Origin: an uncultured Alteromonadaceae bacterium
GTDB taxonomy: Bacteria; Pseudomonadota; Gammaproteobacteria; Pseudomonadales; Halieaceae
NCBI GenBank assembly: GCA_913064725.1
Contig: CAJYAI010000003.1
Span: forward strand, 26,452 to 90,451
Reading direction: 5' to 3'
Length of the DNA stretch: 64,000 nt
In this document: piece after piece, positions 27,184-37,254 of the stretch
Layout: every line of letters begins with the position of its first letter
Numbering within the stretch: the first letter of the stretch is position 1
The notes under the pieces: model-generated
The model's input: the letters and a program-made list of their open reading frames with translations, nothing else
Databases searched by the model: none
Told to the model about the DNA's origin: nothing
Made by a program: the position numbers and the translations under genes

Positions 27184-27781
27184 CAGGCGCCGACGCCGTA
27201 TTCCTGCCGCTTATAATGGTGAGTAATTCGTCAATCATGAGCAGCGATAAACCCCAAATCAGCCTGCCGTCGTAACTGAACGCGTCCGACTCGAGCACAT
27301 CGCCGCGCCAATCCCACTGATGTCGACCACGGTTTGTTTCATCGAGCAAAAAATCCAATGGTACCCACAGGGTGTCATCAACTTCGTGATTAAGATCAAA
27401 GGCCGGGGTTTCAACCATGTTGTAGACAAAAGGGGCTACCAACATCTCTGGGCGGTCTGCTCGCCAGCCCGTATTCACATCAGAGAGCTGGCAAATGAGC
27501 TGCCCGTAGACGTCTAAATCAACACCAATTTCCTCATGTGTTTCCCGCTTGGCACAGGCGATATCGCTGTCATCCGTGGCATCTCTGCGCCCCCCGGGAA
27601 AGCCCATGTGGCCCGACCAGGGATCACCCGCTCTGACCGCGCGCTGAATCATGAGAAGCTCAGGACCCCGCAGCCCCAATCGCAGTGACATCGCCACAGC
27701 AGCGCGTTTTGACGGCACGGGCTCAAGCGGTGGTGGGACAGCCGCAAGGCGCTCTATGATCTGCGTAAAATCAAGCAACAA
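27170..27781 (-). CDS. NUDIX hydrolase, NudL/CoA pyrophosphatase type (203 aa)
   Basis: Nudix box reads FPGGRRDATDDSDIACAKRE then THEEIG, with the extra-residue spacing (GG..D.TD.S.I..A.RE..EE) seen in the NudL/CoAse group that cleaves coenzyme A and acyl-CoA to 3',5'-ADP and phosphopantetheine. An upstream RAAVAMSLRLGLRGPELLMI beta-hairpin and MGFPGG fit. Length matches NudL (about 190). Converges with and overlaps the end of the preceding gene by 14 bp. Confidence 0.88.
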
Positions 27782-27929
27782 CGGGTACCTCTCTCATATT
27801 TTCTAACGGTCGATACTGCGTGACTGAAAAAGAATGAATTAATCACAACTTCAACCTAGACAGGTAATGATCCACGTTGGGCACCATGCGATACTACAAC
27901 ATTGGATTCGCTTATTAAGAGACTTACGC

Positions 27930-28931
27930 ATGCCTAAGCACTTTGTTTACGCTATCGGTGCCGCCCTGGTTGATACCGAAATATCAGTATCGGACCACGA
28001 TCTCGAGCAGCTCGGTATCGAGAAAGGCATGATGACCTTGGTTGACGAGGCTCGACAAGCCGAGATTACACACTACCTCGCAGACAGACTGAGCAGTGCA
28101 AATCATGCCTGCGGTGGCAGTGCCGGCAATAGCGTTATCGCTGCCTCACAATTTGGTGCCCCCGCGTATATGAGCTGTCTGGTCGCCAACGACACAGATG
28201 GCGATATTTACCTTGCTGACCTTGAGGCGTCAGGCGTTGCACACGGGTTCGATGATGAGCGTCGCGCGGGCACTACTGGCAAGTGTCTGGTACTGATTAC
28301 ACCGGATGCCGAACGCAGCATGAATACGTTCCTCGGCCTGTCCGAAACGCTGTCAATTACTGAGGTCAATGAGTCCGCTATCGCCGCATCGAGCTGGGTT
28401 TACTTGGAAGGTTATCTTGTGACCTCTTCCACCGGGCACGCAGCCGCGCTTAAGACCAAGGAAATAGCTGAAGCAAACAACACCAAGGTGGCGGTAAGCT
28501 TCTCAGACCCTGGGATGGTGACGTTTTTTAGGGACAACATGAATGCTATGTTAGAGGGCGGTGTCAACTTCGTTTTCTGTAACGAGATAGAAGCGCTCGA
28601 GTGGGCTCAGACGGAAGATCTCGACGACGCCGCTGTAAAACTGGCCTCGATCTGCGAGAGCTATGTCATTACTCGGGGCGCGAATGGGGCATTGCTGTAC
28701 GATGGCGAGCAACGACATACCATCGCCTCGCAAAAGGTCGACGCAGTAAACACCAATGGCGCGGGTGATATGTTCGCGGGTGCGTTCTTTTACGCATTGT
28801 GGCGAGGAACAAGCATGGTAAGTGCCTGCGAATTTGCATCGAAAGCCGCAGGGGCAGTTGTTTGTCAGCCGGGCCCAAGACTAAGCTTAGCCGCCTCAGC
28901 GATGTTGAGGAATGCACACTTTGACGAATAA
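27930..28931 (+). CDS. PfkB-family carbohydrate/adenosine kinase (333 aa)
   Basis: Ribokinase-fold kinase. Start at 27930 has AAGAGA upstream; a start 63 bp earlier would add a tail with no homologous look. Motifs: YAIGAALVDTEISV at the N-terminus, CGGSAGNSVIAASQFGAPA (sugar site), YVITRGANGALLY, and NTNGAGDMFAGAFFYAL carrying the anion hole and catalytic Asp. Order and length match the bacterial adenosine-kinase-like proteins of the PfkB family; the exact substrate (adenosine, ribose or another sugar) is uncertain. A pentapeptide-repeat gene follows 23 bp later. Confidence 0.88.
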   Translation: MPKHFVYAIGAALVDTEISVSDHDLEQLGIEKGMMTLVDEARQAEITHYLADRLSSANHACGGSAGNSVIAASQFGAPAYMSCLVANDTDGDIYLADLEASGVAHGFDDERRAGTTGKCLVLITPDAERSMNTFLGLSETLSITEVNESAIAASSWVYLEGYLVTSSTGHAAALKTKEIAEANNTKVAVSFSDPGMVTFFRDNMNAMLEGGVNFVFCNEIEALEWAQTEDLDDAAVKLASICESYVITRGANGALLYDGEQRHTIASQKVDAVNTNGAGDMFAGAFFYALWRGTSMVSACEFASKAAGAVVCQPGPRLSLAASAMLRNAHFDE

Positions 28932-28954
28932 ATCGCCAGCGCAGGGAGTTAGGA

Positions 28955-29308
28955 ATGAGTAAGCGCGAGATAAAGCCTCAGGTAAAACAGGATCCTCTGT
29001 ATCAATTTCTGCGGCACGAGGATGTTGATAGCTTCAACAAGAACCGAGAAACAATGGACGACTCGCAGCTGTCCGGTGGTGACTATCGTGGCCGCGACTT
29101 ACGAAAGATGAATGCGCGCGGCTTGGACTTTTCAAGTGCCTATTTTAGAAACTGTGACCTATCAGGAATCGATTTCAGGGAAACGAATCTCGAGGGGGCA
29201 AGTCTGTTGGACGCTAAGGTCTCCGGTGTGTATTTCCCTGACGAACTGAGCCCTGAAGAAATTCGTTTATCACTCGATCATGGCACCCGACTCCGGTACC
29301 ACAAGTAG
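28955..29308 (+). CDS. Pentapeptide-repeat protein (117 aa)
   Basis: Residues about 38-85 contain A(D/N)LXX-type repeats: GGDYR GRDLR KMNAR GLDFS SAYFR NCDLS GIDFR ETNLE GASLL DAKVS, each with a central aromatic or Leu, giving a short right-handed beta-helix of about two and a half turns. Charged helical tails flank it. Function of such small stand-alone repeats is unknown. Preceded by GGGAG 8-10 bp before the ATG, and followed directly by the dsbD gene on the same strand. Confidence 0.85.
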   Translation: MSKREIKPQVKQDPLYQFLRHEDVDSFNKNRETMDDSQLSGGDYRGRDLRKMNARGLDFSSAYFRNCDLSGIDFRETNLEGASLLDAKVSGVYFPDELSPEEIRLSLDHGTRLRYHK

Positions 29309-29317
29309 GTGACACTA

Positions 29318-31054
29318 ATGCCCCGAAGGGTTGCGACAATCGTGCGGCGGTGTTTCATCGTTCTGGCACTGCTAATGCCACTGATTTCCCAGGGTCAGAA
29401 CGCACTTTCGGCATATACGCAGCAGCAGACCGAGTTTTTACCGGTTGATGCGGCTTATCAGCTCACAGTCGTAGCGGATGGCGACCGCCAGCTGTTGATG
29501 CAATGGGTCATCGCACCGGAGTACTACCTCTATCGGCATGCGTTCAAGGCCACCGTCGAGGGCGGTGAGGGCCTCATTGAAACCGACCTCATAATCCCTG
29601 ACGGTCTGGCGAAAACGGACGAATTCTTTGGCGACGTTGAAGTGTATTACGGGTCGATCGACGCCACACTCAACATCGCGGCAGCGACAGAGCTCGCGCA
29701 ACTCACCGTAACCTATCAGGGGTGTGCTGACGCAGGTCTTTGCTACCCACCAGAGACCAAGTCATTTCTGTGGCATATGGCCTCAGGTGAAGTCAAACCA
29801 GGTAAGCTCGAGCTGGCGCAGCCGAATAAAAAATCCAGTGCTGACATTCCTGACGATGACGAACTAGGCCTGTTGGCAGCTATGCTATTTGCCTTTTTAG
29901 GCGGCATTATCCTGAACATAATGCCCTGCGTATTTCCTATTTTGTCGCTGAAAGCGCTTAGCTTCACCCATGGCAGCGCAGATCAGCATCGGCGCGCAAG
30001 CCTGGTCTACGCGGCAGGCGTAATCGCCAGCTTTTTGGCGCTTGCCAGCCTCTTAATCGCTATTCAACAAACAGGCCGGCTCATAGGCTGGGGATTCCAG
30101 CTGCAAAACACTGGCTTCGTCATCGGGCTCGCCTACCTCTTTGCCATCATGGGGCTGAGTCTAAACGGATTGATCCACTTCGGTACGTCCATGATGAATG
30201 TGGGGCAGTCGTTAACCGAGCAGGACGGTGACGCTGGCAACTTCTTTACCGGGGTCCTTGCCGTCGTTGTGGCCAGCCCGTGCACAGCGCCTTTCATGGG
30301 CACTGCGCTCGGGTATGCGCTCACCCAGCCCATCGCGGTAGCGCTGCTGGTTTTCGCCGCGCTGGGTGCGGGAATGGCGCTACCTATGGTGATTCTTAGC
30401 CACAGCAGCGCGGCTGTCCGAGCACTGCCCAAACCGGGCCCATGGATGGATACGGCTAAAAATCTGCTCGCCTTCCCGCTGTACCTCACCGCCGTATGGC
30501 TACTGTGGGTAGCCGGCAGTCAGCAGGGTGTCAATACCATGGCATTCGCGCTAACAGGTTTGGTGCTGCTGGCACTAGCAGCTTATCTTTACGGTGAAGG
30601 TTGGCTACGAAAACTTTCTAGTGCGCTACTGGTTGCAGTCGCGCTCTTTCTGGCAGTCCCCGGTGGGGATGACGCCGGTAATAAAAATGCTCCCGGGGCG
30701 CTCAGCAACGGTCAAATCGCCTGGTCCAGCGATGTACTGAGCCAACACATTGAACGCGGCGATCCCATCTTTGTCGATGTGACAGCCGACTGGTGTATCA
30801 CCTGCCTTGCAAATGAAGCAGCCGTGCTGTTCCGGCCAGAGATCGAGCAGGCTTTTGTAGACGCCGACATTCCCTACATGATTGCGGACTGGACGGACTA
30901 CGATGAAGACATTGGCGTATTTGTAAAGTCGCATGGGCGCAGTGGTATACCCCTGTACGTTATGTACCCTCGCGGGCTGGGCAGCAAACCCGTCATCCTG
31001 CCGCAGCTGCTGACCCAAGATATTGTCCTCAGCGCCATTGAAAAAGCGCGCTGA
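29318..31054 (+). CDS. dsbD: Thiol:disulfide interchange protein DsbD
   Basis: Three parts of DsbD are visible: signal peptide and periplasmic alpha domain with the Cys pair in CADAGLCYPPETKSF; eight hydrophobic segments with MPCVFPILSLKAL and VASPCTAPFMG, the two membrane Cys that move electrons; and a C-terminal thioredoxin-like gamma domain with DVTADWCITCLANE (CxxC). It takes electrons from cytoplasmic thioredoxin to periplasmic partners. ATG at 29318 has AGGTGA upstream; a GTG at 29309 would add three residues. 578 residues is normal. The PCu(A)C copper chaperone gene follows in 20 bp, suggesting DsbD reduces copper-binding thiols for oxidase assembly. Confidence 0.93.
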   Translation: MPRRVATIVRRCFIVLALLMPLISQGQNALSAYTQQQTEFLPVDAAYQLTVVADGDRQLLMQWVIAPEYYLYRHAFKATVEGGEGLIETDLIIPDGLAKTDEFFGDVEVYYGSIDATLNIAAATELAQLTVTYQGCADAGLCYPPETKSFLWHMASGEVKPGKLELAQPNKKSSADIPDDDELGLLAAMLFAFLGGIILNIMPCVFPILSLKALSFTHGSADQHRRASLVYAAGVIASFLALASLLIAIQQTGRLIGWGFQLQNTGFVIGLAYLFAIMGLSLNGLIHFGTSMMNVGQSLTEQDGDAGNFFTGVLAVVVASPCTAPFMGTALGYALTQPIAVALLVFAALGAGMALPMVILSHSSAAVRALPKPGPWMDTAKNLLAFPLYLTAVWLLWVAGSQQGVNTMAFALTGLVLLALAAYLYGEGWLRKLSSALLVAVALFLAVPGGDDAGNKNAPGALSNGQIAWSSDVLSQHIERGDPIFVDVTADWCITCLANEAAVLFRPEIEQAFVDADIPYMIADWTDYDEDIGVFVKSHGRSGIPLYVMYPRGLGSKPVILPQLLTQDIVLSAIEKAR

Positions 31055-31074
31055 AACCCCATCTAGTTAGCTCA

Positions 31075-31572
31075 GTGAAACCAAATTATGGGAGTGCCAT
31101 CGGAGTGTTGAAGCAACTGGTTATGAGCGCGTTTCAGCTGCAGGTAATAGCGGTGGTTTGCCTATCGAGTGCAAGTGTTGTGGCTGAGACGCTAACAGTA
31201 TCTGACGCCTGGGCACGCGCTACCCCACCGGGAAAACGGATGACAGCCGCTTATGCGACGCTTCAAAACAGTGGGCGTCAGCCGCTAGTCATTATTGGTG
31301 CCGCGTCGAGTATAGCTGGAGCCACCTCGATACACGAAACCCGCATCGACCGTGATCGCGCAACAATGAGTCCCGTAAAGCGACTAACGATCGAGGCCGG
31401 TGAGCGTGTAACACTGCAACCCGGTGGCCTTCACATCATGCTAATGCATCTAAAAGAAGGACTGAGCGAGGGCCAAAACATCGACATCTGTCTCGAGCTG
31501 GAGAACAATGACAGTTACTGCAGTGCGTTTGCTGTGGCAAGAAATGGTATCGCGTCGCATCATCAACACTAA
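31075..31572 (+). CDS. PCu(A)C copper chaperone, periplasmic (165 aa)
   Basis: DUF461/PCu(A)C domain with WARATPPGKRMTAAYATLQN, the H(M)x10Mx21HxM-type copper ligands (SIHETRIDRDRATM and LHIMLMHLKEG), and a TVSDAWAR entry strand. These proteins deliver Cu(I) to the CuA site of cytochrome oxidase. A signal peptide ends at VVA just before ETLTVSDAW. The start is uncertain: GTG 31075, GTG 31105 and ATG 31123 all give a signal peptide; the coordinates use the longest. Follows dsbD directly. Confidence 0.88.
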   Translation: MKPNYGSAIGVLKQLVMSAFQLQVIAVVCLSSASVVAETLTVSDAWARATPPGKRMTAAYATLQNSGRQPLVIIGAASSIAGATSIHETRIDRDRATMSPVKRLTIEAGERVTLQPGGLHIMLMHLKEGLSEGQNIDICLELENNDSYCSAFAVARNGIASHHQH

Positions 31573-31605
31573 GCTCAGGCCCACCGCGAAAGGAGCGGGA
31601 AGACA

Positions 31606-32673
31606 ATGACATTTAGGGAGCGTTTTTCTGAAGTATTAACGCGGGTTCGCAGCCTCGTCCCTGGCTCGAATTCCCTCGACATTCTGCAAAGTAAAGGCGG
31701 AAGACGCGCCGTTGTCGCGACCCTATCAGCCTATTCTCTTCTAACACTGGGACTCGGTTTTTACTGGAGCATGTCACCAGATGCATTCGATGTAACGGAA
31801 AATCGCGCGCATTACCTTGAATCGACTGATAAGTCCGTAACTGGTGCTGCAACGACGGCGGCATTGCTCGAAGTAACTCGCTTGCTTCTCGAAAAGCCCG
31901 GTGGCTACATCAGCAATGACATTACACCCCCTGGCGCCTTCATGGACAATATGCCGAGCTGGGAATACGGTGTGCTCATTCAGTCTCGCGACCTAGCTCG
32001 AGCGTTGCGCGAGGTCCTGAGTCGATCGCAATCGCAGTCGCAAGAAGATGTCGATCTCACGCTCGCAGAGCCAAGAATCAATTTCCAGAACTCGAGTTGG
32101 GCGCTACCGGCCACGGAGTCAGAATACGGCGATGCGCGCAGATATCTGAAGGCCTATCTCAATAGACTGCCGAAGCAAGGTGAGGAGTCAGCGCAGTTTT
32201 ATGCCCGAGCCGACAACCTCAGCTTTTGGCTGGGTATGGTGGAAAAGCGACTAGGCAGTTTGTCGCAGCGACTATCAGCCAGCGTTGGGCAACGGCGAAT
32301 CAATACGGATCTCGCAGGTGACAGTGCCGCGACGCAATCCACACTAGAAACGGATGAGTTCTTGGTGAAAACGCCCTGGGACAAAATCGACAATGTGTAC
32401 TACGAGTCTCGCGGTGCGGCCTATGCGCTGATTCATTTTCTAAAGGCGGCAGAGGTCGACTTTGCCGACGTGCTCGAAAAGAAAAACGCCACCGTCAGTC
32501 TTAGACAAATTATTAGAGAGCTCGAAGCCACTCAGCAAACCGTCTGGAGTCCCGTGATTCTTAACGGCTCAGGTTTTGGTATCTGGGCAAATCACTCGTT
32601 AGTGATGGCAAGTTATCTATCACGCGCCAATGCGGCGTTAATTGACCTTCGCGAACTTCTCGTACAAGGCTAG
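31606..32673 (+). CDS. DUF2333 family membrane protein (355 aa)
   Basis: One N-terminal membrane helix (about residues 35-55: VVATLSAYSLLTLGLGFYWS), then a long helical periplasmic domain (about 300 residues) with conserved-looking LLLEKPGGYISNDITPPGAF, PSWEYGVLIQSRDLARALRE, TPWDKIDNVYYESRGAAYAL and NGSGFGIWANHSLVMASYLS. Those blocks and the length match DUF2333, a family of Pseudomonas and relatives with no known function. GAAAGGAGCGGG lies 8 bp before the ATG. Converges with prmA and overlaps it by 4 bp. Confidence 0.85.
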   Translation: MTFRERFSEVLTRVRSLVPGSNSLDILQSKGGRRAVVATLSAYSLLTLGLGFYWSMSPDAFDVTENRAHYLESTDKSVTGAATTAALLEVTRLLLEKPGGYISNDITPPGAFMDNMPSWEYGVLIQSRDLARALREVLSRSQSQSQEDVDLTLAEPRINFQNSSWALPATESEYGDARRYLKAYLNRLPKQGEESAQFYARADNLSFWLGMVEKRLGSLSQRLSASVGQRRINTDLAGDSAATQSTLETDEFLVKTPWDKIDNVYYESRGAAYALIHFLKAAEVDFADVLEKKNATVSLRQIIRELEATQQTVWSPVILNGSGFGIWANHSLVMASYLSRANAALIDLRELLVQG

Positions 32674-33569
32674 TGAGGTTTTTGGCCGACCAACAGAATC
32701 CAGCCGTCTCGCGAATTACTAGTCCGTAATCCCACCTCACGATAGCGCTCAATCAACTGAGGCGCCTGCGCTTCTAGAACTCCGGTCAGCAACAAGCGAC
32801 CACCTGGTAAGGTTAGACCGATCAAGCGGTCGGCGAGTTCAATTAACGGACCGGCAAGGATGTTTGCAACTGTTATGTCCGCGCTGGCGCACCGATCAGC
32901 TAACTGGTCATCGTCGGGTAAGACCACCTCAAACCTGTCGGCGCCAATCGCGTTGCGCTGCGCATTGTCACGACTTGCGGTGATCGCCTGGGGGTCGTTA
33001 TCGACCCCCAAAGCACTGCTCGCGCCAAGCTTCAGTGCTGCAATCGCTAAAATGCCAGATCCACACCCAAAGTCGATAATGCGTTCACCACCCTCAATCA
33101 TCTCGTCGAGGGCGCCAAGACACATAGCAGTGGTTGCATGAGTGCCGGTTCCGAAAGCAAGTCCGGGATCTAGCATCACATTGACCGCGGCTTTATCTAC
33201 GGGCGGTATCCAGCTAGGACAAATCCATAGCCGAGGACCCATCTGAAGCGGTGCGAAATCGTCCATACAGACTCGCTCCCAGTCGCGATCATCAAAGGCC
33301 GAGATCGCACTTTTAGAATCGGGGGCGAGCAAGGGCTGAGGCAGTGCAGCTTTTATTGGAGCCAGATCAACATCACCCGCAAACAGCGCTGTAACCTGCA
33401 CATTTTGCCACATAGGGGTCTCGCCCGGACCGGGCTCGAGCAACGGCTCGTCGGCATTGTCCTCGAGTGAGACAGCCAGCGCCCCCCGCTCAAAGAGCCA
33501 TTCTTCTAAAGGTTCGACCAGCTGGGCATGTGTTTCGACAACCCATTCTTGCCAGTCGCTCAAGCTCAA
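32670..33569 (-). CDS. prmA: Ribosomal protein L11 methyltransferase
   Basis: AdoMet-dependent trimethylation of ribosomal protein L11. An N-terminal L11-recognition domain (about residues 1-100) precedes the Rossmann domain with [14 protein letters not shown], motif I DFGCGSG at 166-172, VDNDPQA and the [10 protein letters not shown] (N..A.P) motif. 299 residues is standard. Its start overlaps the stop of accC by 4 bp; prmA–accC–accB order on one strand is common in gammaproteobacteria. Confidence 0.96.
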   Translation of the reverse strand: MSLSDWQEWVVETHAQLVEPLEEWLFERGALAVSLEDNADEPLLEPGPGETPMWQNVQVTALFAGDVDLAPIKAALPQPLLAPDSKSAISAFDDRDWERVCMDDFAPLQMGPRLWICPSWIPPVDKAAVNVMLDPGLAFGTGTHATTAMCLGALDEMIEGGERIIDFGCGSGILAIAALKLGASSALGVDNDPQAITASRDNAQRNAIGADRFEVVLPDDDQLADRCASADITVANILAGPLIELADRLIGLTLPGGRLLLTGVLEAQAPQLIERYREVGLRTSNSRDGWILLVGQKPH

Positions 33570-34912
33570 TGCTCGTGTTCCAGCTTACTCTCTAAGTAGT
33601 GGATACTGACCCCACCCGCCACAAAAGAGGAGTCGACAACCAACTCACGGTGTAAGGCTGCATTGGTTCGGATGCCGTCGACAACAAGCTCATCTAGGGC
33701 CTGACGCATTTTTTTCAAAGCAATGTCGCGTGAATCACCGTGCGTGATTAATTTGCCGATCAAACTGTCGTAATGGGGAGGTACCGCGTAGCCGCTGTAA
33801 ATATGCGAATCGACTCGAACCCCATGACCGCCGGGCGCATGGAACGTTTTAATGGTGCCCGGTGAAGGCATGAATGTGCGAGGGTCTTCCGCGTTGATAC
33901 GACATTCAATCGCATGGCCATTAAAGGTGATGTCACTTTGTTTGACTGAAAGGGGATGACCTCCAGCAATTAATAACTGCTCTTTAACGATATCGATCCC
34001 CGTGATCATCTCGGTAACCGGGTGCTCAACCTGAACGCGTGTATTCATCTCGATAAAGAAGAAGCGCCCGTCCTCATAAAGAAACTCAAATGTGCCTGCG
34101 CCCGTGTAGCCAATGTCAATGCAGGCCTGCACACAGGCAGCACCCACCTCGTCGCGCAGTTCCTGCGGAATCCCAGGCGCCGGGGCTTCTTCAATGACCT
34201 TTTGATGTCGGCGCTGAAGCGAGCAATCGCGATCACCCAGGTGAACTGCATTGCCCTGGCCATCGGCCAATATCTGAATCTCAACGTGACGCGGTCGCTG
34301 TAAAAACTTCTCCATATAAACAACGGGAGACCCGAAAGCCGCTGCGGCTTCAGACTGAGTCACCTCAATCGACGAAAGTAGCACCTCCTCGTTATGTACA
34401 ACGCGCATGCCACGGCCACCGCCGCCGGCTGCCGCCTTAACAATGACCGGGTAGCCGATATCGCGAGCGATGCGCAATACTTCATCGGGATTATCGGGCA
34501 ACGCGCCGTCGGAACCGGGCACCGTAGGTACGCCTGACTTTCGCATTTGGTACTTTGCAGAGACTTTGTCACCCATTAATCGAATAGTCTCAGACCGGGG
34601 TCCAATGAACTTAAAACCGCTGCGCTCCACCTGCTCTGCAAAATCGGCGTTTTCTGACAAGAAGCCGTAGCCAGGATGGATGCCATCAGCACCGGTGACT
34701 TCAGCCGCAGTTAAAATAGCGTGGGCTTGCAGATAGCTTTGGGTGGATTGCGCAGGTCCAATACAGACTGCCTCATCGGCGAGTCGGACGTGCTTTAGCG
34801 TGCTGTCGGCAGTCGAGTGGACGGCGACAGTCGGAATATCCAATTCACGACAGGCACGCAAGATTCGCAGCGCAATCTCACCGCGGTTCGCAATGAGTAC
34901 CTTTTTTAACAT
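33566..34912 (-). CDS. accC: Biotin carboxylase subunit of acetyl-CoA carboxylase
   Basis: ATP-grasp enzyme that carboxylates biotin on AccB. Start [20 protein letters not shown] is the family N-terminus. The glycine-rich [10 protein letters not shown], the [20 protein letters not shown] metal/ATP region and a biotin-carboxylase C-terminal domain (about 335-440) are visible. 448 residues is standard. Lies 31 bp after accB, so accBC form an operon that supplies malonyl-CoA for fatty acids. Confidence 0.97.
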   Translation of the reverse strand: MLKKVLIANRGEIALRILRACRELDIPTVAVHSTADSTLKHVRLADEAVCIGPAQSTQSYLQAHAILTAAEVTGADGIHPGYGFLSENADFAEQVERSGFKFIGPRSETIRLMGDKVSAKYQMRKSGVPTVPGSDGALPDNPDEVLRIARDIGYPVIVKAAAGGGGRGMRVVHNEEVLLSSIEVTQSEAAAAFGSPVVYMEKFLQRPRHVEIQILADGQGNAVHLGDRDCSLQRRHQKVIEEAPAPGIPQELRDEVGAACVQACIDIGYTGAGTFEFLYEDGRFFFIEMNTRVQVEHPVTEMITGIDIVKEQLLIAGGHPLSVKQSDITFNGHAIECRINAEDPRTFMPSPGTIKTFHAPGGHGVRVDSHIYSGYAVPPHYDSLIGKLITHGDSRDIALKKMRQALDELVVDGIRTNAALHRELVVDSSFVAGGVSIHYLESKLEHEH

Positions 34913-34943
34913 GGGCGTTAGTCCTTAAGCGAGGTGTGTGCGC

Positions 34944-35396
34944 TTATTCAACAGTGATCAAGGGCTGGTCAAACTCGACGGGCTCACCATTTTGCGCGTG
35001 AATCGCGGTGACGGTACCCGCACGATCCGTTTCAATCTGGTTCATCATTTTCATCGCCTCGACGATGCAGAGTACGTCACCGACGCGAACGGTCTGACCG
35101 ACTTCAACAAATACCGCTGCTTCAGGACTTGGTGATCGGTAAAACGTTCCCACCATAGGCGACTTAACCGCATTGGCGGAACTGGGCGCAGCAGGTTCGG
35201 GCGCTGCGGCGACCGGTGCGGCTGGCGCTATCGGTGTTGGCATAGCTGGCGCTACTGCAACAGGCGGTGCCATGGCCACGGGTGCGCCCGTATTTCGACT
35301 GATCCTCACCGACTCTTCGCCCTCTTTGATCTCTATTTCATCAACGCTGGAGGCTTCTAATAGCTCAATTAATTTTTTTACTTTTCGAATATCCAT
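34944..35396 (-). CDS. accB: Biotin carboxyl carrier protein of acetyl-CoA carboxylase
   Basis: 150 residues: N-terminal [20 protein letters not shown], an Ala/Pro-rich linker (about 40-76), and the biotinyl domain with [13 protein letters not shown], where Lys116 is the biotin attachment site. The protruding thumb ([13 protein letters not shown]) is visible. First gene of accBC-prmA; the upstream spacer carries the tandem array at 35441-35548, which sits where promoter elements would be expected. Confidence 0.97.
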   Translation of the reverse strand: MDIRKVKKLIELLEASSVDEIEIKEGEESVRISRNTGAPVAMAPPVAVAPAMPTPIAPAAPVAAAPEPAAPSSANAVKSPMVGTFYRSPSPEAAVFVEVGQTVRVGDVLCIVEAMKMMNQIETDRAGTVTAIHAQNGEPVEFDQPLITVE

Positions 35397-35440
35397 AAGG
35401 TTACCTTTCTGATCTCTTGTTGTTACTTATCTCAGTGATT

Positions 35441-35548
35441 TCGGTTCAATAATCAGTGTTTTCGGTTCAATCAATGTCGGTTCAATAATCAGTGGTTGTG
35501 GTTCAATCAATTGCGTTTCAATAATCAATGGCGGTTCAATAAAAAGTG
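35441..35548. repeat. GGTTCAAT tandem array, six units of 15-18 bp
   Basis: Units begin at 35441, 35462, 35477, 35499, 35514 and 35531. Odd units read TCGGTTCAATAATCAGTG or close variants; the second and fourth read (T)(C/T)GGTTCAATCAATG. Long and short forms alternate, giving a composite period of about 36 bp repeated three times with decay. The last two units run into the 3' end of aroQ and encode its last seven residues. Fills most of the spacer between aroQ and accB. Confidence 0.88.
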
Positions 35549-35956
35549 CAGTGCATGGTCATAGCCGACGCTTCCGAGCCCCGAGATAACACCAATCGCC
35601 AAATCGGAGAAAAAGCTGTGGTGCCTAAAGGGTTCACGCGCATAGACGTTGGAGAGATGGACCTCTACAAATGGAATCGCAACACCCGCAAGCGCATCAC
35701 GAAGCGACACACTCGTATGCGTTAGACCTGCCGGATTAATAATAATCGCCTGCGTTTCCGCTCTCGCTGCATGGACTTTATCAATCAGCGCCGCTTCTGA
35801 ATTACTCTGGAAACTCTCCAGTGACCGCCCAGCGGTAGTCGCAATCGCAGCCAGTCGCGTATCGATCGACACCAAATCTTCGCTGCCGTACACATCGGGC
35901 TCTCGCGTTCCCAACAAATTCAAGTTCGGGCCGTGTAATACTAAAATGTCAGCCAT
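35525..35956 (-). CDS. aroQ: Type II 3-dehydroquinate dehydratase
   Basis: Third step of the shikimate pathway. ATG at 35956 gives [20 protein letters not shown], the usual start; an upstream ATG would add 17 residues that do not look conserved. [28 protein letters not shown] and [19 protein letters not shown] carry the active-site Asn, His and Arg. 143 residues fits. The C-terminal LLNRH and stop lie in the tandem array that fills the spacer to accB, so the tail is probably repeat-derived. Confidence 0.95.
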   Translation of the reverse strand: MADILVLHGPNLNLLGTREPDVYGSEDLVSIDTRLAAIATTAGRSLESFQSNSEAALIDKVHAARAETQAIIINPAGLTHTSVSLRDALAGVAIPFVEVHLSNVYAREPFRHHSFFSDLAIGVISGLGSVGYDHALHFLLNRH

Positions 35957-36234
35957 CAGTTGCCGCTCGAACAAATAAAACTGTTCGAAGTCTCTATCAG
36001 CACTCAAGTGCTGTCTACTGATTTCGCAAAAAGCCAGTCATTGTGTGCTTTTTTAACGAAGATAGGCTCTTTTTAAGGTCTTTAAAGTGTCTTCCTGGAG
36101 CTTCTTATACAAGCTCAATCCGCGATACGTCTGGAGGATTTGGCGTGCCATGCCAAAACTACCAAAACACGAGGCTTCAACACTGGGGACGGCTTCTTTA
36201 AACTATGCCACTCACACTCGTTAGCGCGTTCCAC

Positions 36235-37254
36235 ATGCAGCTTGGCTCATTTTCTAAGGTGACACCGGTTTTTCTGGCGCCCATGGCAGGCGTCACAGAC
36301 TTACCCATGCGCCAACTTGCCATTCGCTGCGGCGCCGACATAGCCGTAGGAGAAATGCTAAGTGCCGATGCATCACTTGCCGGCTCTCGAAAGTCTCAAT
36401 CACGCACTCAGCACAGTAGGGATGCTGGATTACGGGTGGTGCAACTTGTTGGCAATGACCCAGTCACCTTAGCCAATGCAGCCCGCTATAACGCCAACTG
36501 CGGTGCCGAAGTCATTGACATCAACATGGGCTGCCCAGCTAAAAAGGTCTGTAAAAAAGCGGCAGGCTCTGCACTGCTAGCTGACCCTGCGCTGGTCCAA
36601 ACCATATTAAAGGCAGTGACCCATGCTGTGTCCGTGCCGGTTACACTAAAAATACGAACGGGACTCTCAAGCGACTGTCGCAATGGTGTAGAGATTGCGG
36701 AGATTGCCCAGCGAGCCGGTGTCGCTATGCTCACTGTTCACGGACGAACGCGAGCAGATAAGTTCAGTGGAGCGGTTGAATACGACACGATTCGGAACAT
36801 CGTGTCAGCAGTGGATATCCCAGTCATTGCCAATGGCGATATTACATCCGCCGTGAAAGCCCGGCAGGTGCTGGACTTTACAAAGGCCGCAGGTGTTATG
36901 GTCGGTAGAGCAGCTCAGGGAAGACTGTGGCTACCCGGCGCTATAGCTAGGGCGCTGCAAGGTGGCGACTATCGGGTGCCGGATATAGCTGATCGCTTCG
37001 CAATTATGCGGGAGCATCTCCAATCTTTGCATGGTTTTCATGGCGAAACTATGGGACATAAAATTGCGCGGAAGCACGCGGGGTGGTTCTTTGAGACAGA
37101 ACTCGGTGAGCAATATGCTCGCTTCAAGCGCGAATTCAATGCGCTATCCTGTCAAGATGCTCAGACTCACTTCATCGAGACAAAACAAGCTGAAATCGTG
37201 GACTTAATGCTGCGCTCAGAACGCAACACCCAGTGGGGGACGCTAGCGGCATGA
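36235..37254 (+). CDS. dusB: tRNA-dihydrouridine synthase B
   Basis: FMN enzyme that reduces uridine (position 17 in E. coli) of tRNA. VFLAPMAGVTDLPMRQLAIR, VVQLVGNDP, DINMGCPAKKVCKKAAGSAL with the catalytic Cys, TVHGRTRADKFSG and VGRAAQGRLWL are the family signatures. The ATG at 36235 gives MQLGSFSKVTPVFLAPMAG, which lines up with E. coli DusB; an ATG at 36205 would add ten residues. 339 residues. Its stop overlaps the fis start (ATGA), the classic dusB-fis operon. Confidence 0.95.
   Translation: MQLGSFSKVTPVFLAPMAGVTDLPMRQLAIRCGADIAVGEMLSADASLAGSRKSQSRTQHSRDAGLRVVQLVGNDPVTLANAARYNANCGAEVIDINMGCPAKKVCKKAAGSALLADPALVQTILKAVTHAVSVPVTLKIRTGLSSDCRNGVEIAEIAQRAGVAMLTVHGRTRADKFSGAVEYDTIRNIVSAVDIPVIANGDITSAVKARQVLDFTKAAGVMVGRAAQGRLWLPGAIARALQGGDYRVPDIADRFAIMREHLQSLHGFHGETMGHKIARKHAGWFFETELGEQYARFKREFNALSCQDAQTHFIETKQAEIVDLMLRSERNTQWGTLAA

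Noticed and set aside
35441..35548. CRISPR array or iteron origin
   Set aside because: No unique spacers, no cas or replication initiator gene nearby; alternating decayed units fit a plain tandem array.
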